A DNA stretch of 64,000 nucleotides from Paracoccaceae bacterium (GTDB lineage: Bacteria; Pseudomonadota; Alphaproteobacteria; Rhodobacterales; Rhodobacteraceae). A program made the position numbers and the translations under genes. The stretch lies in the NCBI GenBank assembly GCA_022823605.1, contig JAJEHS010000006.1, positions 531,001 through 595,000 of the forward strand, in the 5' to 3' direction. Under the pieces are notes generated by a model. It did no database searches. It worked only from the letters and a program-made list of their open reading frames with translations, and was not told where the DNA came from. Shown here in pieces: positions 45,331 through 53,295 of the stretch. The stretch's first letter is position 1, and every line of letters begins with the position of its first letter.

Positions 45331-45735
45331 CTAGATTTTCCAGAAACAGAAAAACAACCAAGCAATGGTAATACCAAGTGGTACCCATAATAATGTACCC
45401 ACCAGACCTATCCAAGCCAGAAAGATGTATGCTGACCCCAGCAAGCCTATGAAAAGTCTGTCTCCACGAGTTGTGGTCAGTCTGATAATTCCCAAGCGTT
45501 CTCCACCTCCCGGTCGAAACAGCTCAATGATAGCCAAAATCGCAATAAATCCGAAAATGAAAATGAAAAAAGACACCGTGGCTCGTGTCCATGCCATCCA
45601 GAAACCTGAAAACAATGGTTCAAACCACCAATCTGCCCAAGTAAAAACTTCCTCTTTGGGAGCACTGACATTTCCCCATCCCTGTGCCAAAACGGCAGCA
45701 GGTAGAATGATCCCTAAAACTAGAAGAAAGCGCAT
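45331..45735 (-). CDS. glpU: Small membrane protein of the glycerol ABC transporter (DUF2160)
   Basis: A 134-residue protein with an N-terminal signal or anchor (about 1-18), a central hydrophobic stretch (about 48-72) and a C-terminal hydrophobic region (about 100-132). The conserved block TTTRGDRLFIGLLGSAYIFLAW identifies DUF2160. It matches GlpU of the Rhizobium glycerol transporter, whose job is not established. The stop of glpQ and the start of this gene share a base (TAATG), so they are translationally coupled. It is the last gene of the operon. Confidence 0.85.
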   Translation of the reverse strand: MRFLLVLGIILPAAVLAQGWGNVSAPKEEVFTWADWWFEPLFSGFWMAWTRATVSFFIFIFGFIAILAIIELFRPGGGERLGIIRLTTTRGDRLFIGLLGSAYIFLAWIGLVGTLLWVPLGITIAWLFFCFWKI

Positions 45736-46532
45736 TAGACCCGTCCCAAGGCAAAGCCTTTGGCGATATAATTGCGGACAAAATAGATCACAATTGCCCC
45801 CGGTATGATGGTCAGTACACCTGCAGCAGCCAATAATCCCAACTCGTAGCCTGCCGATGAAGCTGTACGTGTCATGGTAGCAGCAATTGGTTTGGCATCA
45901 ACTGCTGTCAAGGTTTTGGCCAGCAACAATTCGACCCAGGAAAACATGAAGCAGAAAAATGCCGCAACACCAACACCGGCCTTGATCGAAGGTATGAATA
46001 CGGTAATGAAAAACCGATGAAAGGAGTAACCATCAACATAAGCTGTTTCATCCAGTTCCTTTGGTACACTTGACATGAAACCCTCAAGAATCCAGACGGC
46101 AAGCGGGATATTGAAGAGACAGTGGGCAAGAGCAACTGCCAAATGGGTATCAAACAATCCGACTGATGAGTAAAGCTGAAAGAATGGTAGTGCAAAGACT
46201 GCCGCGGGTGCCATCCTGTTGGTCAAGAGCCAGAAGAATAGGTGCTTGTCACCTATAAACGAGTAGCGTGAGAAGGCATAGGCTGCCGGAAGGGCTGCAA
46301 CCAGAGAAATGACTGTGTTGAGCGAGACATATAGGATGGAATTGAAATAACCCCAATACCAGACAGGCTCCGTGAAAATCGTCCGGTAATTGTCGAGTGT
46401 GAAATCCTGGGGAAACAGGGAAAATCCCCCGAGTATCTCGTTGGTAGTCTTGAAGCTCATGGCTATCAGCCAATAAATCGGCAGCAATAGGAACAGGATA
46501 TAAATGATGGGAACTAGATTCCTGGGTTTCAT
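45735..46532 (-). CDS. glpQ: Glycerol ABC transporter permease GlpQ
   Basis: A 265-residue inner-membrane permease of the MalG-like carbohydrate uptake type, with about six helices. The ATPase-contact (EAA) loop is readable as ELDETAYVDGYSFHRFFITVFIPSIKAGV. It starts by an ATGA overlap with glpP and ends overlapping glpU. With GlpP it forms the membrane channel. The glycerol assignment rests on matching the whole glpVSTPQU gene set. Confidence 0.9.
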   Translation of the reverse strand: MKPRNLVPIIYILFLLLPIYWLIAMSFKTTNEILGGFSLFPQDFTLDNYRTIFTEPVWYWGYFNSILYVSLNTVISLVAALPAAYAFSRYSFIGDKHLFFWLLTNRMAPAAVFALPFFQLYSSVGLFDTHLAVALAHCLFNIPLAVWILEGFMSSVPKELDETAYVDGYSFHRFFITVFIPSIKAGVGVAAFFCFMFSWVELLLAKTLTAVDAKPIAATMTRTASSAGYELGLLAAAGVLTIIPGAIVIYFVRNYIAKGFALGRV

Positions 46533-47389
46533 CGGTCATCCCTTGTCATGAGGGTGTAAAACAGCCAGGACACTGCCAGGGTAATGGCAAAGTAAATCAG
46601 GCTCATTGCAGCTGCCGGACCAAGGTCAAACTGGCCAAGCGCTACCTTGACCAGGTCAATCGAAAGCAGCGTTGTTGAGTTTCCTGGACCGCCACCTGTC
46701 AGAACAAACGGCTCGGTGTAAATATTGAAACTGTCCATGAACCTTAAGAGAACGGCAATTGTAAGTACCCGCTTCATCTTGGGCAACTGTATATGGCGAA
46801 ATACCGACCAATTGGATGCACCATCAATTTTTGCAGCCTGATAGTAAGCCTCCGGAATTGATATCAAACCTGCATAAGACAATAGAACAACCAAGGATGT
46901 CCAGTGCCAGACATCCATCACGATTACGGTAATCCAGGCTGCGAATGGATCTTGAGTCATGTTGTAGTCTATGCCAAGGACATTGTTCAAGGTATAGCCC
47001 AATAGACCGATATCCGGCAGGGTGAAAATGTTCCACATGGCACCGACGACATTCCAGGGTATGAGGAGTGGCAATGACATCAATACAAGGCAAACTGGCA
47101 CCCAGAACCCCCGACGGGGCATGGCAAGGGCTATGGCAACCCCCAAGGGAATTTCTATGATCAGGATGGTTACCGTGAACAGCATCTGACGGCCGAGAGC
47201 CGCGTGGAAACGCTCGGATTGGAGAATTTCTTCAAACCACCTCAAACCGACCCAGAAAAACTGGTTGTTCCCGAATGTTTCCTGGACCGAATAATTGACC
47301 ACTGTCATCAAGGGTACAAGAGCATTGAAAGCTACAAGCAAAAGAACCGGTAGAACAAATAACCACCCACGCTGGTTTACAGTTCTCAT
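46529..47389 (-). CDS. glpP: Glycerol ABC transporter permease GlpP
   Basis: A 286-residue permease of the MalF-like type with about six membrane helices. The EAA loop is PEAYYQAAKIDGASNWSVFRHIQLPKMKRVL. ATGA overlaps join it to glpT upstream and glpQ downstream, so the four central genes are one translational unit. The product is the partner of GlpQ. Confidence 0.9.
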   Translation of the reverse strand: MRTVNQRGWLFVLPVLLLVAFNALVPLMTVVNYSVQETFGNNQFFWVGLRWFEEILQSERFHAALGRQMLFTVTILIIEIPLGVAIALAMPRRGFWVPVCLVLMSLPLLIPWNVVGAMWNIFTLPDIGLLGYTLNNVLGIDYNMTQDPFAAWITVIVMDVWHWTSLVVLLSYAGLISIPEAYYQAAKIDGASNWSVFRHIQLPKMKRVLTIAVLLRFMDSFNIYTEPFVLTGGGPGNSTTLLSIDLVKVALGQFDLGPAAAMSLIYFAITLAVSWLFYTLMTRDDR

Positions 47390-48462
47390 TGTGCCCCCAC
47401 CTCTGTTGCGATCCAGCTGTCAGTATAGAGCCGGGTTTGGCTAGGCTCGAATTCCAGATGAACTTCTTGTCCTGTTTCGGGCGGAACTTCCTCGGTGATT
47501 GCATTGACAAGAATATCGTTGACACAGGCTTCAATAACTGTACGTCGGCCAATATCAGCCACCTTGCGTATCACGCCCGGTATGCCCTTGGTCCCAATTC
47601 GAACATATTCAGGTCTAATACCTATCTCCAGGGAGCCCTTGCTGTCCTTGACCGGACCTTCTAGTTCCACCGGATGATCCAGGAAACGTACACTACCATC
47701 AACCATCTCGACCGGTAGAATATTCATGCCTGGAGAACCAATGAAATGTCCGACAAAAGTATGCAGGGGGCGCTCGAAGAGTTCTATGGGCGTTCCTATT
47801 TGTACGATCTCTCCCTCTTGCATAACGACAACCTGATCGGCGAAAGTCAGAGCTTCGGTCTGATCGTGTGTGACATATATCATGGTTGAGGCAATACTTT
47901 GGTGCAACTCCTTGAGTTTGGAACGCAGTTTCCACTTCAATTCAGGATCAATTACCGTTAGGGGTTCATCAAACATGATCACATTTACATCGTTCCGTAC
48001 AAGTCCTCGCCCCATCGAAATCTTTTGCTTGTTGTCTGGTGTCAAATGCGAGGCACGTGTTGAAAGGCTGTCCGTGAGTTCCAGCATGGTTGCGATTTCA
48101 TGAACCCGGTTATCTATTTGCTTGCGATCGACTCCGCGATTTCGTAGTGGAAAAGCCAGATTGTCATACACCGTCATGGTGTCGTAAATCACTGGGAACT
48201 GGAAGACCTGAGCAATATTACGCTTGTCAGGTGGAAGTGCCGTTACATCTTCCCCGTCAAACAGAACCCTGCCGCTTGTCGGATTCAACAAACCCGAAAT
48301 AATGTTTAACAAGGTGGATTTGCCACATCCCGAGGGGCCTAGGAGTGCATAGGCACCTCCGTCGGTCCAGTCAAGATCAATTTCCTTCAGGGCATAATCA
48401 TCCATTGAGACAGGATTAGCACTATAGCTATGCTTCAGGTTATCCAGGGTAATCCTAGCCAT
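47386..48462 (-). CDS. glpT: ABC transporter ATPase GlpT with degenerate signature motif
   Basis: A 358-residue MalK-like ATPase. Walker A GPSGCGKST is at 42-50, Q-loop at about 88, Walker B with D165/E166 and H-loop H199 (VTHDQTEA). The ABC signature, normally LSGGQ, reads LTPDN at 140-144. A C-terminal OB/TOBE regulatory region occupies about 240-350. I start at ATG 48462, which overlaps the glpS stop by 8 nt; the longer frame from 48618 would run through glpS and add an unrelated 52-residue extension. It is expected to pair with GlpS. Confidence 0.9.
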   Translation of the reverse strand: MARITLDNLKHSYSANPVSMDDYALKEIDLDWTDGGAYALLGPSGCGKSTLLNIISGLLNPTSGRVLFDGEDVTALPPDKRNIAQVFQFPVIYDTMTVYDNLAFPLRNRGVDRKQIDNRVHEIATMLELTDSLSTRASHLTPDNKQKISMGRGLVRNDVNVIMFDEPLTVIDPELKWKLRSKLKELHQSIASTMIYVTHDQTEALTFADQVVVMQEGEIVQIGTPIELFERPLHTFVGHFIGSPGMNILPVEMVDGSVRFLDHPVELEGPVKDSKGSLEIGIRPEYVRIGTKGIPGVIRKVADIGRRTVIEACVNDILVNAITEEVPPETGQEVHLEFEPSQTRLYTDSWIATEVGAQ

Positions 48463-49534
48463 CACTCGATCCCTTGGCTGCGAGAGTTCCGTCAGGACCA
48501 AAATAGAAGCATCTTTTTGGCATGAGGTAAAACTCATGCTCCTTGCCAACTTCGAAAGGATGCGTACCCGCTGACAGACTGACCCAATCACTTCCCTCCA
48601 GAGAAAAATACGCAACACTTTCCGAACCGCTCAGCTCGGTAATTTTCACTCGGTCCGTGACCGGAATCGAAAATTCTGCCGGTTGAGTGGGTGAAACATG
48701 ATGAGGACGAATACCCATGGTATATTTGCCATCTCTGAGGTTAATGGCTTCTCCTGTGGCCTCCCAGCTGATGGTACCAAAATGTATATTGCTGCCCCGT
48801 TTTTCGACATGTCCAAGATTGATGGGTGGATCCGAAAACACCCGTGCTGAGATCAGGTTGGCAGGAGAACGGTAAATCGTTGAGGTTGGTCCAAATTGGG
48901 TAATTCTGCCCTCATGAACCAACGCCGTATATCCTCCAAGCAAAAGTGCCTCGGTCGGATCAGAAGTAGCATAAACCACCACCGAACCACGCTCACCAAG
49001 AATTTCCGGAAGTTGTTCTCGGAGTTCCTCACGCAATTTATAATCCAGATTGGCCAGTGGTTCATCCAAAAAGACTGCAGTTGAATCCTTGACGATTGCC
49101 CGTGCAATTGCAGCTCGCTGTTGTTGTCCACCTGACAGTTCCTGTGGACGTCGCTCAAGCATGGGGCCTAGTTGCAAGACATCAGCTGCCTTTCTGACTC
49201 GACGATCCAATTCGGCTCTTTCCATACCTGCAACGCGCAAGGGAGATGCGATATTTTCATAAACGGTCATATGGGGGTAATTTATGAAAAACTGATGTAC
49301 AAGAGCTATGTTTCGCTTTTGTGGACTAATACCGGTGACATTGTGACCGTCAACCCTTACTTCACCTGATGTCGGGCGTTCCAGCCCAGCCATGAGCTTG
49401 ATCAATGTGGTCTTGCCGGCATTCGTTGCTCCGAGAAGAATATTGAACCTGCCGGGAGCGAAACTCAGTGATGTCTCAAAGATATGGGGTTCTGCTCCGA
49501 TATTCTTGGTAACATTTGCAAGTTCCAGTGTCAT
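48455..49534 (-). CDS. glpS: ABC transporter ATPase GlpS lacking the H-loop histidine
   Basis: A 359-residue MalK-like ATPase. Walker A GATNAGKT is at 35-42, Q81 in the Q-loop, a normal signature LSGGQ at 133-137, and Walker B with D157/E158. The H-loop histidine is replaced by serine (S191, ATSDPTEA). A TOBE-type C-terminal domain follows. It sits after a strong hairpin downstream of glpV. Its intact signature and faulty H-loop are the reverse of GlpT, suggesting an obligate heterodimer. Confidence 0.9.
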   Translation of the reverse strand: MTLELANVTKNIGAEPHIFETSLSFAPGRFNILLGATNAGKTTLIKLMAGLERPTSGEVRVDGHNVTGISPQKRNIALVHQFFINYPHMTVYENIASPLRVAGMERAELDRRVRKAADVLQLGPMLERRPQELSGGQQQRAAIARAIVKDSTAVFLDEPLANLDYKLREELREQLPEILGERGSVVVYATSDPTEALLLGGYTALVHEGRITQFGPTSTIYRSPANLISARVFSDPPINLGHVEKRGSNIHFGTISWEATGEAINLRDGKYTMGIRPHHVSPTQPAEFSIPVTDRVKITELSGSESVAYFSLEGSDWVSLSAGTHPFEVGKEHEFYLMPKRCFYFGPDGTLAAKGSSDG

Positions 49535-49567
49535 TGCAGTTTGGTAGAATTTTTTACTTCATGATGG

Positions 49568-49601
49568 GGTGTAAGGAGTACCCGAAGGTACTCCTTACAC
49601 T
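49568..49601 (-). terminator. Strong hairpin between glpV and glpS
   Basis: A 14-bp perfect stem (extended to 15 with one G-U pair) with a CGAA tetraloop occupies the 72-bp gap just after the glpV stop. No clear T-run follows on the minus strand. It resembles the mRNA-stabilising elements behind binding-protein genes of other sugar ABC operons and would raise GlpV over the membrane parts. Confidence 0.75.
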
Positions 49602-49606
49602 TGAAT

Positions 49607-51340
49607 TTAATTATTCCAACGCGCTACGATATCTTCGTATCTAACAGTTTCACCCTGTGGCTTTTCATTTTCGAGTTTGGCCTTGGGTGCTCCAGGTTGG
49701 CTAAGCCAATATTCCGGATCCCGCTCCTCGTTGAGTCTCGGTCCACAACCGCCGTAAACGGAGGCCGCTTCATCAGCAGCCTGCATTCGGGCCATGGTTG
49801 CATCCATTTCGGTTGCCAGACGGTCCATCGCCTCTTGTGGAGTAAAGGCACCAGAATTCACATCACCGATCTGTTGCCACCAAATCTGGGCAAGCTTGGG
49901 ATAATCGGGAACGTTGATACCGGTCGGAGACCATGCTGTTCGATCAGGTGAACGATAAAACTCGACCAATCCGCCAAGCTTTGGTGCCCGCTCGGTGAAA
50001 CTCTCATGATTCGCCGTTGAGTTTCTGATGAAGGTCAGGCCAACATGGGACTTTTTGACATCAACCGTCTTTGATGTGACAAACTGTGCATAGAGCCATG
50101 CGGCTTGAGCCCGCTCAGATGGTGTGGATTTCAGGAAAGTCCAGGAACCGGCATCCTGATACCCAACTTTCTGGCCTTCGGTCCAATACGGACCATGTGG
50201 ACTTGGAGCCATACGCCAGAGGGGAGTACCCTCTGCATCAACAGTGTTGTTTCCGTCTTCTTGTGAGGCTACCATATCAGCTGTAAATGCTGTGTACCAG
50301 AAAATCTGCTGGGCAACATTACCCTGAGACAATGCCGGCAAAGACTGATAGAAATCATAGGATGCTGCACCCGGTGGAGCGTAATTTCTGAGCCATTCAT
50401 CCCATTTGCGGATTGCATAGACCGCAGCGGGTCCATTGGCAGCACCTCCTCGACTCACACTTGCTCCGACAGGAATACAGGAACCTGCTTCCATGCGGAT
50501 ACCCCATTCATCAACCGGAATACCATTGGGTTCACCAACATCGCCAGCTCCAGCCATTGATAACCAAGCATCCGTCATCCGCCAGCCAAGGTCGGGTGCC
50601 CTTTTACCATAATCCATGTGCCCATAGACCCTAACACCATCAATTTCCTGAACATGAACACTGAAGAATTCAGCAATGTCCTCGTAGGCAGACCAGTTCA
50701 CCGGAACACCGAGATCATATCCATAGAGTTCCTTGAATTGGGCCTGCAAATCGGCCCTGTCAAACCAGTCCTTGCGGAACCAGTAGAGGTTGGCAAACTG
50801 CTGGTCGGGCAACTGGTAGAGTTTTCCATCGGGTCCTGTTGTAAAGGATGCTCCGATAAAATCATCAAGATCCAATCCCGGATTGGTTGTTGTGGCCCAA
50901 TCACCAGCCATTTGATCTGACAGGTTGTAAGCCAACTGAAGACGGGCATGAGTTCCGATCAAGTCTGAATCATTGACATAGCCATCATAGAGATTACGCT
51001 GTGTCTGCATTTGGGTTTGGACAGCCTGAACGACTTCCCCTTCACCAAGCAACTGGTGATTTACCTTAATACCAGTAATTTCCTCAAAGGCACGGGTCAG
51101 CGTCTCGGATTCATAGGTATGTGTTGGAATTGTTTCCGACAGCACATTGATTTCCATTCCAGCGTAAGGTTTGGCTGCTTCAATAAACCACTCCATCTCG
51201 GCTAGCTGTGCACTTCTAGAAAGGGAGGATGGCTGAAATTCTTCGTCAATCCATTTTTCTGCAGCGGCCATGTCTGCCTGGGCAGAACTGCCAAAGACAA
51301 ACAATGCTGCAACTGCGGTTACAAATAGCTTTTTAGACAT
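49607..51340 (-). CDS. glpV: Glycerol ABC transporter substrate-binding protein GlpV
   Basis: A 577-residue periplasmic solute-binding protein, longer than maltose-type binding proteins and characteristic of GlpV. The signal peptide is about 1-22 (AALFVFGSSAQA), with mature residues from ADMAAAEKW. The body follows the SBP_bac_1 pattern (LSETIPTHTYESETL, GPDGKLYQLPDQQFANLYW). AAGGAGG lies 6 nt before the ATG. It is the first gene of glpVSTPQU. Glycerol as ligand is inferred from family and from nearby glpD. Confidence 0.92.
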   Translation of the reverse strand: MSKKLFVTAVAALFVFGSSAQADMAAAEKWIDEEFQPSSLSRSAQLAEMEWFIEAAKPYAGMEINVLSETIPTHTYESETLTRAFEEITGIKVNHQLLGEGEVVQAVQTQMQTQRNLYDGYVNDSDLIGTHARLQLAYNLSDQMAGDWATTTNPGLDLDDFIGASFTTGPDGKLYQLPDQQFANLYWFRKDWFDRADLQAQFKELYGYDLGVPVNWSAYEDIAEFFSVHVQEIDGVRVYGHMDYGKRAPDLGWRMTDAWLSMAGAGDVGEPNGIPVDEWGIRMEAGSCIPVGASVSRGGAANGPAAVYAIRKWDEWLRNYAPPGAASYDFYQSLPALSQGNVAQQIFWYTAFTADMVASQEDGNNTVDAEGTPLWRMAPSPHGPYWTEGQKVGYQDAGSWTFLKSTPSERAQAAWLYAQFVTSKTVDVKKSHVGLTFIRNSTANHESFTERAPKLGGLVEFYRSPDRTAWSPTGINVPDYPKLAQIWWQQIGDVNSGAFTPQEAMDRLATEMDATMARMQAADEAASVYGGCGPRLNEERDPEYWLSQPGAPKAKLENEKPQGETVRYEDIVARWNN

Positions 51341-51358
51341 AAATGTCCTCCTTGATAA

Positions 51359-51376
51359 TTAAATTATACTAAAGAG
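51359..51376. repeat. Direct repeat copy 1 (glpV-proximal)
   Basis: This 18-bp element TTAAATTATACTAAAGAG recurs 132 bp away with one mismatch. The copy lies between the candidate glpV promoter and its ribosome site, a typical repressor position. Read on the minus strand it contains TATAAT, so duplicate -10 boxes are an alternative reading. Confidence 0.5.
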
Positions 51377-51490
51377 CCTTCGTGGTATACAATATATAGA
51401 GAATGAGTCAATCGAATAGAGTTATCTTTATTTCATTCAATCTGGTTTTGTTAATTGTCCAGCGGTTCCTTTATTCTAGCATCTCATCGG

Positions 51491-51508
51491 TTAAATTATA
51501 CTAATGAG
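51491..51508. repeat. Direct repeat copy 2 (upstream)
   Basis: The second copy, TTAAATTATACTAATGAG, matches copy 1 at 17 of 18 positions and has the same orientation. It lies about 80 bp upstream of the candidate glpV promoter and about 140 bp before the SDR start, so one regulator could act on both operons by looping. Confidence 0.5.
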
Positions 51509-51645
51509 TTTTGCTTTGGTTGATTTCTCTTCAAAGGTATTACCGATATCATTTTCCTTGTTTAAAATCCTGAATTTTAAATGTATATGAACTTCCTGCT
51601 GCAAAAGCATTGAACAGAATACAAGATTAGGCTCAAATTATTGCA

Positions 51646-52407
51646 ATGGTTAAGAATATAACGGGCACTTTGAAAGGTAAATCCATTTTGGTAACTGCTG
51701 CTGCAGCCGGTATAGGCAAGGCTGTGGCACTTGAAGCAGCTCAGGAAGGGGCAATGGTTACAGCTGTTGATATTGACATGGCCGGGTTGGAAAAAATTGC
51801 TTCAGACAATATCACGACAATGAAACTTGATGTAACCGATCAAACTGGAATTACACGATTGGTCAATACCAACGAACCCTTTGATGGTATCGTAAATGTT
51901 GCAGGGTATGTCCATCATGGAAGCATTTTGAATTGTGATCCGGATTCATGGAAGAAGTCATTTACCCTGAATGTTGACAGCATGTTCTATATCTTGAGGG
52001 TTGCCATACCAAAAATGATCCAGAATGGAGGTGGTTCGATTGTAAATATCTCTTCGGTAGTTTCCTCGATCAAGGGTTTTCCAGACAGGTTGGCATATGG
52101 TTCCTCAAAGGCCGCCATACTGGGTTTGACCAAATCTGTTGCATGTGATTTTATCAATCAGGGTATACGTTGCAACGCTGTATGTCCTGCTACCGTGGAT
52201 ACACCCTCGTGGCGTCAAAGGTGTGAGGAACTGGGTAAAACCATGGGTAGTTACCAGCAAGCAAGGGAATATTTCGAAATGAGGCAACCCATGAAAAGAA
52301 TCGGAACAGCTGAAGAAGTCTCTGGGGTTGTTAATTTCCTGCTCTCAGACAGGGGGGCATTCATAACCGGTCAATTTTATAATGTCGATGGCGGAACCAT
52401 GATCTAG
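51646..52407 (+). CDS. SDR-family dehydrogenase (deoxysugar-acid or hydroxybutyrate type)
   Basis: A 253-residue classical short-chain dehydrogenase. The cofactor motif reads TAAAAGIG at 17-24, the variant found in DHRS6-like and 2-keto-3-deoxy-L-fuconate dehydrogenases; NVAG is intact. The catalytic residues are S136/S137, Y151 and K155. D42 (VDID) after the second strand indicates NAD preference. It is 38 bp upstream of an FAH hydrolase gene. That pair is typical of non-phosphorylative L-fucose/L-rhamnose breakdown, but the sugar is inferred. Confidence 0.87.
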   Translation: MVKNITGTLKGKSILVTAAAAGIGKAVALEAAQEGAMVTAVDIDMAGLEKIASDNITTMKLDVTDQTGITRLVNTNEPFDGIVNVAGYVHHGSILNCDPDSWKKSFTLNVDSMFYILRVAIPKMIQNGGGSIVNISSVVSSIKGFPDRLAYGSSKAAILGLTKSVACDFINQGIRCNAVCPATVDTPSWRQRCEELGKTMGSYQQAREYFEMRQPMKRIGTAEEVSGVVNFLLSDRGAFITGQFYNVDGGTMI

Positions 52408-52445
52408 TCATCTTTATCGGCTACAAGGAAGAAAGAAGTGAAACC

Positions 52446-53285
52446 ATGAAACTTGCAAGATTGGGTCCTGTGGGGACAGAAAAACCAGCAGTAATTGATG
52501 AAGCCGGGAATTATCGTGATCTGTCTTCAATTATTCCAGATATTACGGGTAAAACCCTAGAGGATTTATCATGGGCTGAAGGATTGGATATAAATTCCTT
52601 ACCCATTTTTCCTGAAAACACCCGTATAGGACCTTGTGTAGGGAAAATAGGCAAGTTGATTTGTGTAGGTCTGAACTATTCTGACCACGCAGCAGAAACC
52701 GGAAACCCCATTCCCAAAGAACCTATTCTCTTTGGAAAAGCCACTTCATCCATTATTGGTCCCAACGATAATGTCGTAATTCCAAGGGGCTCAACCAAAA
52801 CCGATTGGGAAGTTGAGCTGGGTGTGGTTATCTCCAGGGAGGCGAAATACGTCAGTGAAAAAAATGCCTTGGAACATGTTGCTGGATATTGTGTCGTAAA
52901 CGATGTTTCAGAGCGAAAATTTCAAATTGAACAGGGGGGACAGTGGATAAAGGGTAAAAGCTGCGATACCTTTGCTCCGATAGGCCCCTGGATGGTTACC
53001 CGCGATGAAATCCCTGATCCACAAAATCTCAAGATGTGGCTTGAGGTAGATGATTTGAGACGGCAGGATGGAAGTACCAAAACCATGATTTTTGGGGTAT
53101 CAACCCTGGTAAGTTACATTTCCAGTTTCATGTCCCTTCAACCGGGAGATATCATTCCAACAGGAACTCCTCCAGGAGTAGGTCTTGGTTTGAAACCACC
53201 CGTGTTCCTAAAACCGGGTCAAACCATGAAACTAGGTATCGAGGGGCTAGGAACACAAACCCAAAAGGTTGTTGCTGCCAGTTAG
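52446..53285 (+). CDS. Fumarylacetoacetate hydrolase-family protein
   Basis: A 279-residue FAH-fold enzyme with an N-terminal domain (about 1-65) and a catalytic domain containing CVGLNYSDHAAETG, the metal-binding VELGVVI and VNDVSERKFQ segments, and TGTPPGVGLG. Members cleave C-C bonds of diketo acids, e.g. 2,4-diketo-3-deoxy-L-fuconate or -rhamnonate hydrolases; ureidoglycolate lyase is a frequent mis-label for this subtype. The SDR just upstream would supply the diketo substrate. Confidence 0.87.
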   Translation: MKLARLGPVGTEKPAVIDEAGNYRDLSSIIPDITGKTLEDLSWAEGLDINSLPIFPENTRIGPCVGKIGKLICVGLNYSDHAAETGNPIPKEPILFGKATSSIIGPNDNVVIPRGSTKTDWEVELGVVISREAKYVSEKNALEHVAGYCVVNDVSERKFQIEQGGQWIKGKSCDTFAPIGPWMVTRDEIPDPQNLKMWLEVDDLRRQDGSTKTMIFGVSTLVSYISSFMSLQPGDIIPTGTPPGVGLGLKPPVFLKPGQTMKLGIEGLGTQTQKVVAAS

Positions 53286-53295
53286 AATTACCTAC

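Larger units (their letters stand above)
51341..51645. promoter_or_regulatory. Divergent regulatory region of glpV and the SDR gene
   Basis: This 305-bp AT-rich region serves two divergent operons. On the minus strand TTGACT (51406-51411) and TATACC (51384-51389), 16 bp apart, are a plausible sigma-70 promoter for glpV. Two near-identical 18-bp direct repeats (annotated separately) flank that promoter. No promoter for the SDR gene stands out. Confidence 0.45.

Noticed and set aside
48463-48618. A 52-residue N-terminal extension of GlpT
   Set aside because: It would lie inside glpS and precede the MalK-like start MARITLDNL; the ATG at 48462 overlapping the glpS stop is the natural start.
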